Shown piece by piece: positions 1 to 8,449 of a DNA stretch of 64,000 bases. Source of the stretch: Pelistega europaea (lineage in GTDB: Bacteria; Pseudomonadota; Gammaproteobacteria; Burkholderiales; Burkholderiaceae_B). A model generated the notes under the pieces. The model was given only the letters and a program-made list of their open reading frames with translations. It ran no database searches and had not been told where the DNA came from. Both the position numbers and the translations under genes were made by a program. The first letter of the stretch is position 1, and each line of letters opens with the position of its first letter. Location: contig NZ_JABGBO010000012.1 of the NCBI RefSeq assembly GCF_013133775.1, forward strand, positions 1 through 64,000, in the 5' to 3' direction.

Positions 1-127
1 GAAGAGTGGTTAACTGTTTATAATACGCAAAGACCCCATGATGCACTAAAAGGTTTAACACCCCTAATGTACAAACAAATGCATTCCGTTTCTACTTCTT
101 AGTTGTACTAAAAATGGGATGGGTACA
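1..127 (+). mobile_element. 3' end of an IS3-family insertion sequence
   Basis: The first 102 bases are open in frame 1 and encode the end of a DDE transposase with the motif YNTQRPHDALKGLTP, typical of the C-terminus of IS3-family OrfB (rve integrase core), followed by a TAG stop at 100-102. About 25 bases later the sequence reads ATGGGATGGGTACA (114-127), which resembles a terminal inverted repeat ending in CA. The element runs off the left edge, so its left end, target duplication and intactness cannot be judged. It borders the AAA-subtilase module and suggests a mobile or accessory neighbourhood. Confidence 0.75.
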
Positions 128-567
128 ATTGTAATTGAAGGGCGTCTGAGGCTCTAGATAAGCCAATGGATTATTGATGTCAAATTTGATAGAAAGTACA
201 GGCACCATCTGTGAAGATGGAATGCGGAGAAATATATTTACCAAGAGCGTTCTGTCAGTGTACAGTTAGCCTGCATGGTGGTAGGGATTAGCATATCCAC
301 CTTTTGTTAGGAGGTCAGACGAGATGAGGAAAATTAAGCGGTAGTGCAAAGTTTTATTACAATCGCCACCTGTGTTGTAGATAATAATTTGGTTACTCAT
401 TATACTGTTCCATATTGTTAATGTAGACTTTTTAAAGTATTACTATCGGTAGTTTTGAATATCTATTTAACTATTATTGCTGTTGGGTATCTGTGTTAAA
501 AGATCCTTTATGAAACTCTGTATTTCCTATTGGATGTATTACACGACGAACCATAGTGTGTATTAAA
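128..567. other. intergenic stretch, no gene recognised
   Basis: About 440 bases between the insertion-sequence end and the stop of the subtilase gene. I see no open frame that resembles a protein, no tRNA and no clear hairpin terminator. It may contain decayed remnants of mobile DNA, but nothing can be identified. Confidence 0.4.
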
Positions 568-2811
568 TCACTCAAACTCAATCTCCTCAGAAAGTTTATT
601 ATAAATATTCACCTGTGTTTTGATGCTTAACTCAGTTACCAACCATCCGTGTAAAGAAGCTTGTTTTATAAAATCATCTATTCTATTAACACCCTTAATC
701 TCTTTAAGTGTGACGACAACACCGAAACGGATGCCTTCTCCATCTCTGCTGTGAAGTCTTTCTAGGGTTCTGATGCTCATGCCCCAGAGTGGACTACTTT
801 TATTCATAACCTCTTTGGCTTGTTTTCGGCTCGAAAATACCTCACGGATGTGCTTGATGTTATCCCATTTCCTAAAGAGTCCACGAGCTCTGTCTTCTTT
901 GATATAGCCAGGGGCATCATCTAAATTCTGTTTATCACGATTGATAGGTTTTATGCCGTTATTGGTCAATGGACCGAAATGAAGATTGAGTTCAGTGTTC
1001 GTGTAGTCAACACCTTGGTGTCTAGAGCATTTGGGAAAGTAGCACATAGTTGCCTTAGCAACGTAGGGATATTTTTGGTTGACGATAGGTACTGGGAATC
1101 GATAGTTATAAGAATGATATTTCTCAGACACACCAGATACGATAAATTTAATTTCATCATCTGGTGTACTGAGAATGTCTTGTATCTTGATGGGTACTAT
1201 ACCGTTGCCGATGAGAGTTGTTTCTTCAAAGGTTTTTTTGTCGTTCCATTGAATAGCGGAATCAACGAGTAATGCTTTGGCCTCTTCTCTGCTTAGTCCC
1301 ATGATATGAATGAGATAGGCAAGTTTTCTGGCAATAAATGGGGCCGCATAACTAGTCCCAGTGACATGAGCAAGTCCTAATGGTTTGCAAACGTTGATAT
1401 ACTGACCGTTGCCTCCCCCATAGTAAGCAATATCTGGTTTGATAAAAAAGGATAGAACAACTCCTTGACGGGTATATCGGGTGGGTTGTCCACTAAAATC
1501 AACTGCATTTACAACAACCGAGTTTAAAGAGTCAGCAGGTGCCCCTATTTTCTTTCGTTGTAAGGATGAGTCACTTGCATTGGTTCCTGCTATCACAAAA
1601 ATAACATCGTACTCAAATTGAATATCATCAAGTACTGCTGCTTCTGCGGAAATAAAGTTGTCTTTGATTTCATCATTAGAGCCAAGGGAGAGGTTCCATA
1701 CTTTGATATCTGTATTTTGAGAAACAATTTCTTTGATTTTTTTGATGATAGAGAAAGAGTTAAATCCTTTATGAAGAGCAACACCAAAGTGTCTCACGCG
1801 AAATCTACCGCATCCGTCGTCTAAGTTTTTATTGAGATTAGGTGCATCGACAATCAAAGAGGATACTGCTGTACCATGTTCGTAATCCTTGGCTTCTCTA
1901 CGAATTTCTCTAGAAATACAGTCATGATAGTCTACCCAATCCTTAAAATACACTTGTTCGTCAAATAAAGTGTCAATGACGCCAATTGTTGGTTCATTGT
2001 GAGGAGGTGGAATAAAAGACGAGATTTGTTGAGCAGCTGAATGGAAGTTTTCTGGAAAGAGTGTCGAGAAATCTTCTACTGCCATAGATACCAAATAGGG
2101 AATATGTATGAAAACTCGTTCTACATATTTCTCATCTAGGAGTACTGTTGTATCGTCTAACATATTGGCAGATGAAATATGAATATCTAACTTTTCAAGT
2201 AAGTCATGGATATTCATATCCACATCATAAAAGGAGACTATAGCCTCTTTAGTAGATGGGAGAGAAGCTGTCTCAATGTCAAATTTTTCGACAAAAATAG
2301 TGTCTCTTAGGAGTTGTTTAAAGGTGGTCTTTGATAATCCATACTTGGGATACGGTAAATTATCAAACGTGCTACTTTTATTAAAGTCTTGATAGGATAG
2401 TACGCCACTAGGGAATGTATGTCGAAAGAGAGCTATGACCTGATGCGATAATTCAATCGTCTTATTTAGGGTTTCTTGAGATATATAGTGAGTAATAATG
2501 TGTTTTGTTTTATCGCTGTTAAATTTAGCACCGACAACCGTATCATTAGAGTGAGAATTACTTTTAACACGAAAATATGCACCGATGCGGTTACTTTTAG
2601 CCACTATCCTGTCGTAATAGACGCTGATTAATGCTCCTTCAATAAACGCTTCTTGAGCCCAGAATTCACTCACCCTAACTAGGCAATTATGTAGTGACTC
2701 TAAGTGTGATAGTTGAATGGTAGAGCCATTGGGAATAGTGACCGGTCCAGGCTTATTGGTGCGACTGGCTTGTTGGAAACTTTGTCCCCTTAATGTCAGA
2801 ATATTATTCAT
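568..2811 (-). CDS. S8 family (subtilisin-like) serine protease, cytoplasmic, partner of AAA ATPase
   Basis: 747 residues. The catalytic triad is visible: Asp280 in IGVIDTLFD, His312 in YEHGTAVSSL and Ser487 in GTSYAAPF, with the oxyanion Asn411 in IAGTNAS. There is no signal peptide, and about 270 residues precede the peptidase domain, so this is an intracellular subtilase with a long N-terminal sensor or partner-binding region and about 220 residues after the catalytic Ser. The start codon overlaps the stop of the upstream AAA+ ATPase by one base (TAATG), and the GGAG ribosome site lies within the last ATPase codons, so the two are translationally coupled. Such ATPase-subtilase pairs recur in accessory islands. 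A role in phage defence or as a toxin-antitoxin pair is inference; the substrate is unknown. Confidence 0.88.
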   Translation of the reverse strand: MNNILTLRGQSFQQASRTNKPGPVTIPNGSTIQLSHLESLHNCLVRVSEFWAQEAFIEGALISVYYDRIVAKSNRIGAYFRVKSNSHSNDTVVGAKFNSDKTKHIITHYISQETLNKTIELSHQVIALFRHTFPSGVLSYQDFNKSSTFDNLPYPKYGLSKTTFKQLLRDTIFVEKFDIETASLPSTKEAIVSFYDVDMNIHDLLEKLDIHISSANMLDDTTVLLDEKYVERVFIHIPYLVSMAVEDFSTLFPENFHSAAQQISSFIPPPHNEPTIGVIDTLFDEQVYFKDWVDYHDCISREIRREAKDYEHGTAVSSLIVDAPNLNKNLDDGCGRFRVRHFGVALHKGFNSFSIIKKIKEIVSQNTDIKVWNLSLGSNDEIKDNFISAEAAVLDDIQFEYDVIFVIAGTNASDSSLQRKKIGAPADSLNSVVVNAVDFSGQPTRYTRQGVVLSFFIKPDIAYYGGGNGQYINVCKPLGLAHVTGTSYAAPFIARKLAYLIHIMGLSREEAKALLVDSAIQWNDKKTFEETTLIGNGIVPIKIQDILSTPDDEIKFIVSGVSEKYHSYNYRFPVPIVNQKYPYVAKATMCYFPKCSRHQGVDYTNTELNLHFGPLTNNGIKPINRDKQNLDDAPGYIKEDRARGLFRKWDNIKHIREVFSSRKQAKEVMNKSSPLWGMSIRTLERLHSRDGEGIRFGVVVTLKEIKGVNRIDDFIKQASLHGWLVTELSIKTQVNIYNKLSEEIEFE

Positions 2812-3848
2812 TAGGTCTCCTCATTTAGTACACGGGATACACTACTCTTGGATATTCCAGATAACACTTCGATTTCTCTGACAGTAAAGTTAAGTTTGTG
2901 TAGTTGCTGGATAGAGAGGTTTTTTCCTCCGTGTAGATTTCTTAATAGTCTTTTGAGGTAATCATAAGGGTCTTTGGGGTCACTAAACGCTATAGAGGTT
3001 CTAATAATGTTCCGGAGATCACCTGGATTAGGAAGTTTAGTGCTGCTATGAAGGATTTTTTTGAAAAGCCGCATATCACGGGCAGCATTTTTAAACTGTT
3101 TGAGAAAGTCTTCTAAGATGATGGTAGCAACATCGACTTTGTCCTCTTTTGAGTACCGATCAAAATCAATTACAGCATCGAATCGTCGAGTTAGTGCCTT
3201 ATCTAGGTCGTTGAAGAGGTTGGTTGTAGCGATGATAACAACATCGGGGTGAAGGTTGTCTAGCGCCTTTAGAAATGTAGAAGTTACTCGCCCCATTTCG
3301 CGAACATCATTTTGATTGATACGATCAAGGGCGATAGCATCAATTTCATCAAATAAAATGATGTAGCCTTTTAAAAAGGGCAGGTGGTTAATTTTATTGA
3401 AAACTTGGGTGAGGTTTTTGGCTGTTTGACCAAGTTTACTATCGACTAAACCACTAAAATCTACCATTAGGAGTTCACGATTTAAGAGTCTAGCGACTTG
3501 CTTAGCACTTTCTGTTTTACCTGTGCCAGGGGAGCCAATGAATAAGAATTTATTGATGCCGATGTTATGATTCACGGCATTGATAATTCCTTTGAGGTCA
3601 TTGGTAATAGTGGTGGGGAGAGGCAATGGCTTTGAATCTAGCTTAATTGGATATAAGGTAGAGTCTGTCTCCCTTTCTTGAGGTACAAAACGAGTAGAGT
3701 CAGAAAGAATGCTCATAATGTACTGAGCAAGTTCAGCATCACCCGATTGGTCAAAATCTCGGGCAATAGCAATCGTCTGATTTCTAAACTCAGGTTCCTT
3801 ATTCTCGTAATGGTATTTAATTAAATCAATAATGTCTGCTTTTCTCAT
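2811..3848 (-). CDS. AAA+ ATPase with C-terminal helix-turn-helix, partner of the subtilase
   Basis: 345 residues. It has Walker A GSPGTGKT (105-112), Walker B ILFDEID (164-170), sensor-1 Asn in ATTN (near 210) and an arginine pair in TRRFD (221-222), as in the classical AAA clade (FtsH, katanin and Bcs1-like proteins). The last about 25 residues, with VREIEVLSGISKSSVSRVL, look like a helix-turn-helix, so the protein may bind DNA. It is the first gene of a two-gene operon with the protease. The start has an AGAGGT ribosome site about 7 bases upstream, and a perfect inverted repeat overlaps the start codon. It probably unfolds or presents substrates to, or restrains, the protease; this is inferred from the pairing. 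Confidence 0.88.
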   Translation of the reverse strand: MRKADIIDLIKYHYENKEPEFRNQTIAIARDFDQSGDAELAQYIMSILSDSTRFVPQERETDSTLYPIKLDSKPLPLPTTITNDLKGIINAVNHNIGINKFLFIGSPGTGKTESAKQVARLLNRELLMVDFSGLVDSKLGQTAKNLTQVFNKINHLPFLKGYIILFDEIDAIALDRINQNDVREMGRVTSTFLKALDNLHPDVVIIATTNLFNDLDKALTRRFDAVIDFDRYSKEDKVDVATIILEDFLKQFKNAARDMRLFKKILHSSTKLPNPGDLRNIIRTSIAFSDPKDPYDYLKRLLRNLHGGKNLSIQQLHKLNFTVREIEVLSGISKSSVSRVLNEET

Positions 3849-3877
3849 AGTATTACCTCTGATAGGAATAATACTAT
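3847..3877 (-). promoter_or_regulatory. inverted repeat over the start of the AAA ATPase gene, candidate auto-operator
   Basis: Perfect 9-base arms ATAGTATTA (3847-3855) and TAATACTAT (3869-3877) separated by 13 bases. The right arm overlaps a candidate -10 box (TATTAT on the minus strand, 3873-3868), with a -35 TTGATT at 3897-3892 and an 18-base spacer. A repressor bound here would block initiation, which fits the helix-turn-helix at the end of the ATPase. Read by eye; not a known motif. Confidence 0.5.
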
Positions 3878-3883
3878 AATCAA

Positions 3884-3913
3884 TGGGACAAAATCAATAT
3901 ATTTGGGACAAAA
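3884..3913. repeat. direct repeat TGGGACAAAA x2 upstream of the AAA-subtilase promoter
   Basis: TGGGACAAAA occurs at 3884-3893 and again at 3904-3913, exactly 20 bases apart, about two helical turns. The pair lies over and just upstream of the candidate -35 of the AAA ATPase gene, so it is placed to bind an activator or repressor on one face of the helix. Confidence 0.45.
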
Positions 3914-3942
3914 ATATTTTGTGATGTGTGTTGAGAGAAATA

Positions 3943-4638
3943 TCATCCACCAATATACGTATTCAAACGCTTTGAGGCGTTACGCAAATGCGTTTCGGCT
4001 GCCTGTGCAGCTTTTTCAGGATTTTTTTCTTCTATGGCTTGATAAATAGCCAGATGCTCTTTTTGTACATATTGAATAAGGTTATCGTGATATTGTGCAG
4101 TATTGCTTCTGGCTCGTCGGATAAGGCTACGGACGTGTTGTTCTAAATAAGCATTTAGTGCAATAAAGTGTGGGTTGTGTGTAGCATCTACAATAGCCTG
4201 GTGGAATTGGAAATCCTCTTCATCTCCTAGCCTATCATGCAAAATAGCATATTCCATACTGACCAATGCTTTTTTTATCTTTTTTAAATCTTCTGAATTG
4301 TGACGAGCTGCAGCAAGTCTAGCTGCAGCTCCTTCAATAGCAACAAGTAGTTCTAAAATTTGTGCTATGCCTATGGGATCATTTAATTGGGTTGTTTCAA
4401 GTTTAAAAGAAGATTGTTTTCCTTTTTCGTTCACAAAAACCCCTCGACCTTGTTGAGCATTGACCAGGCCTTCCGATTTTAGATGAGAAATTGCTTCACG
4501 GATAACAGAACGGCTTACATCAAATTTCTCACAGAGTTGTTTTTCGCTTGGGAGCTTTTGTCCTGCAGTGTAGTTAGAGGCAATATCGGTTTTAAGTAAG
4601 TTGGCGATATGTGCTGATAGTGTTTGGTTAGTTTCCAT
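3943..4638 (-). CDS. GntR family transcriptional regulator, FCD (FadR-C) type
   Basis: 231 residues. The N-terminal winged helix-turn-helix spans about residues 10-70 (SEKQLCEKFDVSRSVIREAI). The C-terminal all-helical FCD ligand domain carries three metal-ligand histidines: His146 (FHQAIV), His195 (EHLAI) and His217 (ETHLRN). The family senses organic acids and usually represses a neighbouring catabolic operon. It is divergent from the Liv-transporter and dehydrogenase operon starting at 4942, which is its likely target. Ligand unknown; probably the operon's substrate or an intermediate. Confidence 0.9.
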   Translation of the reverse strand: METNQTLSAHIANLLKTDIASNYTAGQKLPSEKQLCEKFDVSRSVIREAISHLKSEGLVNAQQGRGVFVNEKGKQSSFKLETTQLNDPIGIAQILELLVAIEGAAARLAAARHNSEDLKKIKKALVSMEYAILHDRLGDEEDFQFHQAIVDATHNPHFIALNAYLEQHVRSLIRRARSNTAQYHDNLIQYVQKEHLAIYQAIEEKNPEKAAQAAETHLRNASKRLNTYIGG

Positions 4639-4941
4639 CGTTATTTCTCACGAATTTAATAGTTGTAATAGGGTATGTCTAGCCAATACAGTAGAAGTAT
4701 AAATGAAAAACGAATAGTCGTTGTTTCATAAAAGATTTTTTATATTAGGGAAAATCCCTAACTTAAGATAACTTGTTGATTATAAAAATAAAAATCAAAT
4801 TATGAGATGGCAGAGCATATTTTTCATTTGACGAGTTTCCCTCATTATATGATAATCTTTCCAACTTGTCTGATAACTTATTAAAAGATATATGATAAGT
4901 TGATTGTCTTTATACCATATACCCTTGAAGGAGACGTCTAT
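4639..4941. promoter_or_regulatory. divergent control region with repeat elements
   Basis: This 303-base AT-rich gap separates the GntR regulator from the transporter operon. It contains an inverted repeat AACTTAT (4875-4881) / ATAAGTT (4895-4901) with a 13-base spacer, and a direct repeat TATATGATAA at 4846-4855 and 4889-4898, 43 bases apart (about four helical turns). These are candidate operators for the adjacent GntR protein. No convincing sigma-70 promoter could be fixed by eye. Confidence 0.45.
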
Positions 4942-6171
4942 ATGAAAAATAAAAGTTGTTTATTCGTGGTGAGTAGTTTACTTTGTGCAGCGGGAGCACA
5001 GGCTACACCACTTAAGGTTGCATTAGTGGAGACGCTATCTGGGCCTCAGGCATCTACTGGTCTGCTTTATCGTTCTGCAGTTAAATATCAGTTAGAAAAG
5101 ATTAATCAAGCTGGTGGCTGGAATGGCGAACAAATCGAGGTAGTTGAATATGATAATCAAGGCGGTCCGGCAGGTGCATCTGACAAAGTCAAGGCGGCAA
5201 TTGCTGATGGTGCCAAAATTATTATCCAAGGATCATCTTCTGCGGTTGCTGGCCAAATTACGGAGGATGTTCGTAAGTACAATATGCGTCACCCAGGTAA
5301 GGAAGTACTTTACTTAAATATGGGAGGTGAGGCATTAGAATTAACTGCAAATAAATGTCATTTTTACCACTTCCGTTTCACAACAAATGCCCCTATTCGT
5401 GTAAAAACATTAGTTCAAGCAATGAAAGAGGCTGGAGAATTAGGCAGTAAAGTATATTCGATGAATCAGAATTATTCGTGGGGTCTTGATATGCAGAAAT
5501 CAATCAAGGACTTTGCGGAACTTGGCGGATACAGTGTTGTAGAAAGTACATTACATGATGTCAACCGTATTCAGGACTTTGCTCCTTATGCAAGCAAAAT
5601 TAAGGCAAGTGGAGCTGAAACAGTTATTACCGGGAATTGGTCTAACGACTTATTGCTCCTTATGAAGGCTACTCGAGATTCAGGCTTGGCGGTTCGTTTC
5701 GGTACGGTTTTCTTGGATCAACCTGGCAATATTGCTAATGCGGGAACCACGGCAATGGGGCATTATATTTCGCATGCTTTTAATATTGAACTCAATGCTG
5801 ATACAGAAAAATTTGCTCAGGCTTATAAGGAAAAAACAGGACATTATCCTTCGTATGTGGAGCCTCAAACGGTCTTTGGTATGCAGATGCTAGAAAAGGC
5901 ACTGAAAGAAACGCCAGCTGAAAATGGTGAGATGAATGTGACGAAGTTGGCATTAAATCTTGAAAAAGTAAAAATTACCACACCAATGGGTGAGACTTTT
6001 ATTCGTAAAGAAGATCATCAAGTTGTATTGCCAATGGTTGTATCAAAGGTCTCTAAAGATGTGAAGTATCCTGTAGACGGTACGGATATGGGATTTTCTC
6101 CAGTGAAAGTTTTCGCAGGGGCGGATGCGGTTAATCCAGTGGAATCAACTTGTCGGATGAAAAGACCTTAA
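4942..6171 (+). CDS. Liv-type ABC transporter periplasmic substrate-binding protein
   Basis: The chosen ATG at 4942 has a good GAAGGAGA ribosome site and begins a typical signal peptide (MKNKSCLFVVSSLLCAAGAQA), giving 409 residues; an in-frame ATG at 4900 lacks both. The mature part begins TPLKVALVETLSGPQAS, as in type-I periplasmic binding folds of the branched-chain amino acid (LivJ/LivK, Peripla_BP_6) family. It is the first gene of the operon that continues with permeases, ATPases and a dehydrogenase complex. The ligand is not necessarily an amino acid; this family also binds aromatic acids, amides and urea. Substrate unknown. Confidence 0.88.
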   Translation: MKNKSCLFVVSSLLCAAGAQATPLKVALVETLSGPQASTGLLYRSAVKYQLEKINQAGGWNGEQIEVVEYDNQGGPAGASDKVKAAIADGAKIIIQGSSSAVAGQITEDVRKYNMRHPGKEVLYLNMGGEALELTANKCHFYHFRFTTNAPIRVKTLVQAMKEAGELGSKVYSMNQNYSWGLDMQKSIKDFAELGGYSVVESTLHDVNRIQDFAPYASKIKASGAETVITGNWSNDLLLLMKATRDSGLAVRFGTVFLDQPGNIANAGTTAMGHYISHAFNIELNADTEKFAQAYKEKTGHYPSYVEPQTVFGMQMLEKALKETPAENGEMNVTKLALNLEKVKITTPMGETFIRKEDHQVVLPMVVSKVSKDVKYPVDGTDMGFSPVKVFAGADAVNPVESTCRMKRP

Positions 6172-6209
6172 TGATCTAATCTAAATCATTTTAATAGTTT
6201 GTTGAGTAT

Positions 6210-6236
6210 TTGGTCGAAATGATTTATTTCGACCAA
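6210..6236 (+). other. stem-loop between binding-protein and permease genes
   Basis: Perfect 11-base stem TTGGTCGAAAT / ATTTCGACCAA with a 5-base loop, in the 98-base gap before the LivH-type gene. A smaller imperfect hairpin (GAGGAC / GTCCCTC, about 6238-6255) follows. There is no T-run, so it is not a full terminator. Such hairpins often protect the binding-protein mRNA so that it outnumbers the membrane subunits. Confidence 0.6.
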
Positions 6237-6269
6237 CGAGGACTTTTTGTCCCTCAAAAGGAGGACTCG

Positions 6270-7211
6270 ATGGAGTTTTTTGTTGTTTCACTACTAAATG
6301 GCAGTATTTATGGCTTATTGCTGTTTATGGTGTCAGCGGGATTGACGCTTATTTTTGGGATGATGGGCGTATTAAATTTTGCTCACGCATCATTCTATAT
6401 GGTAGGTGCATATCTTGCTTATACGCTGCAAAAAGTCGTGGGATTTTGGCCAGCGATTATTATTTCTCCTCTTATCGTAGGGGTAATTGGAGGAATTATT
6501 GAACGGTATATGTTGAGAAAAGTACATGCTCATGGACATGGACATCAGTTGTTGTTGACATTTGGAATTTCGTTCATTATCACAGAATTGGTGAAATTAT
6601 TTTATGGTAATTATCCAGTTGATTATCGAATTCCAGAAGCCCTCAACTTCACAGCAATTCATATTTTTGGCACGAATTATCCGTTTTATCGCATTTTCAT
6701 TGGCATTACTTCATTGCTCATGTTCGCATTAATTTATTTGCTGCTAACAAGAACAAGAGTAGGCATTATTGTACGAGCATCTATTTATCGCCCTAATATG
6801 GTTGAAGCATTAGGACACAATGTTCCGCTTGTATTTATGGGAGTGTTTGGGGCTGGGGCTGCATTGGCAGGCTTGGCTGGAGCTATTGCAGGGGCTTTTT
6901 ACACGACCAATCCTAATATGGCCCTTGAGCTAGGTGTGATGGTATTTGTTGTAGTGGTAGTAGGAGGTTTGGGCTCTTTAGCTGGTGCTATGCTAGCTTC
7001 TTTACTTATTGGACTGATTACTTCTTTTGCTGTTGGTCTAGATTACAGTCTTGCCGATTTACTATCGTTGATTGGTGCAGGCAATTGGGCGACGGAAATA
7101 GGAGGTATTTTAACGCTTAAGATTTCGTCTTTAGCCGCTACTATTCCTTTCTTGTTAATGCTCTTGGTGTTGTTGTTAAGACCATCTGGTTTGATGGGAA
7201 ATAGGGAGTAG
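6270..7211 (+). CDS. Liv-type ABC transporter permease (LivH family)
   Basis: The chosen start is ATG 6270 (MEFFVVSLLNG), preceded by AAAGGAGG; an earlier ATG at 6210 lies inside the upstream stem-loop and is unlikely. The protein has 313 residues, is strongly hydrophobic with about eight membrane segments, and carries the LivH-type stretches GLTLIFGMMGVLNFAHASFYM and VVVVVGGLGSLAGAML. It forms the inner-membrane channel with the LivM-type protein that follows. The next gene begins two bases after the stop. Confidence 0.9.
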   Translation: MEFFVVSLLNGSIYGLLLFMVSAGLTLIFGMMGVLNFAHASFYMVGAYLAYTLQKVVGFWPAIIISPLIVGVIGGIIERYMLRKVHAHGHGHQLLLTFGISFIITELVKLFYGNYPVDYRIPEALNFTAIHIFGTNYPFYRIFIGITSLLMFALIYLLLTRTRVGIIVRASIYRPNMVEALGHNVPLVFMGVFGAGAALAGLAGAIAGAFYTTNPNMALELGVMVFVVVVVGGLGSLAGAMLASLLIGLITSFAVGLDYSLADLLSLIGAGNWATEIGGILTLKISSLAATIPFLLMLLVLLLRPSGLMGNRE

Positions 7212-7213
7212 TT

Positions 7214-8449
7214 ATGCGTCGAATACAAATTATATCTATCTTATTACTCATTATTGCTTTGGCTATATTGCCATTGTTTGTTTCTACTTCTCTTGTCAAT
7301 GCAGGTATTCAGATGTTGATTGCTGCCTTATTTGCTAGTGCATTTAATGTATTAGCTGGGCAGGGAGGGATGCTATCTTTTGGTCATGCAGCTTACTTTG
7401 GTATTGGTACCTTTGCAACGATTCATGCCATGAATGCTTTTGCAGGCGAGGGATTATTAGCCACTCCTTTATTACCTATTGTCGGGGCTGTTTTTGGTGG
7501 TATTTCTGGCTTATTCGCTGGATGGTTCTCCACACAAAGAAGTGGAGTGTACTTCTCAATGATTACCTTGGCATTGGCGGAGTTGTTGCATGCTTTAGCA
7601 CCTCATTTAACAAGTTTATTTGGGGGTGAGGCTGGTATTGCATCTATGAGGATGCCTGCGTGGGGATTCGATTTTGGATCTTCTATTCATGTCTATTACT
7701 TAGTTTTATGCTGGACTGTATTAGGTATTGCTATTTTATTTTTTATTACTCGTACCCCATTGGGGCGGCTTTGTGTAGGTTTGAGAGAAAATGCACATCG
7801 TCTCAAATTTATGGGATACAACGTGCATAGAGTAAGACTATTGGTATTTGTGGTGTCTGCAACATTTAGTGGTTTAGCAGGTGCACTTTTAGCAATGAAT
7901 AATGAGGCAGCAAACTATGTTTTGTTTGATATTTCTTTATCGGCACAAGTCGTCTTGAATGCCTATATTGGCGGGATTGCAACGTTTTTAGGCCCAGCAA
8001 TTGGTGCTGCTGCAATGTCTTTTTTTGGATATGTGGTATCTGACACGACTAGAAACTGGTTGCTATATCAAGGAATTATCTTTGTGTTTGTCATGATGTA
8101 TATGCCAACAGGTCTGTTCTCAGTAGGAGATTGGTGGCTTAAACATAAACACAATCATTCAGCAGCACGATTGGTTGCTTATTTAGCTGGAAGATTACTC
8201 AGTGCCTTGTTATTTGCGATAGGGGTGGTGTTTTTTGTTGAGTTCTTGTCAATTATTTTGAACCAAGATTATCAAGCTAAATTACAAGGGTTATCGGAAT
8301 GGCCTGCAGTCAACTTTATGGGATATGAATGGTTACCTGGTGCAGCAGTAACATGGATTGTTCCTTTGTTATTCATCGCAGCAGGTACATTGGGGATTCA
8401 ATTTCTTAATAAAAAATGGCAATTGCATCAGAAGGAGGATATGGAATGA
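7214..8449 (+). CDS. Liv-type ABC transporter permease (LivM family)
   Basis: 411 residues, longer than the usual 300-350 of LivM proteins because about 90 extra residues with two hydrophobic segments (LLSALLFAIGVVFFVEFLS and WIVPLLFIAAGTLGIQFL) follow the normal core. Core markers are FNVLAGQGGMLSFGHAAYFG near the N-terminus and GGIATFLGPAIGAA. It pairs with the LivH-type permease. The stop overlaps the start of the next gene (ATGA). Confidence 0.9.
   Translation: MRRIQIISILLLIIALAILPLFVSTSLVNAGIQMLIAALFASAFNVLAGQGGMLSFGHAAYFGIGTFATIHAMNAFAGEGLLATPLLPIVGAVFGGISGLFAGWFSTQRSGVYFSMITLALAELLHALAPHLTSLFGGEAGIASMRMPAWGFDFGSSIHVYYLVLCWTVLGIAILFFITRTPLGRLCVGLRENAHRLKFMGYNVHRVRLLVFVVSATFSGLAGALLAMNNEAANYVLFDISLSAQVVLNAYIGGIATFLGPAIGAAAMSFFGYVVSDTTRNWLLYQGIIFVFVMMYMPTGLFSVGDWWLKHKHNHSAARLVAYLAGRLLSALLFAIGVVFFVEFLSIILNQDYQAKLQGLSEWPAVNFMGYEWLPGAAVTWIVPLLFIAAGTLGIQFLNKKWQLHQKEDME

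Noticed and set aside
979-1824. Plus-strand open frames opposite the subtilase gene
   Set aside because: The minus-strand frame has the S8 catalytic triad, so these are shadows.
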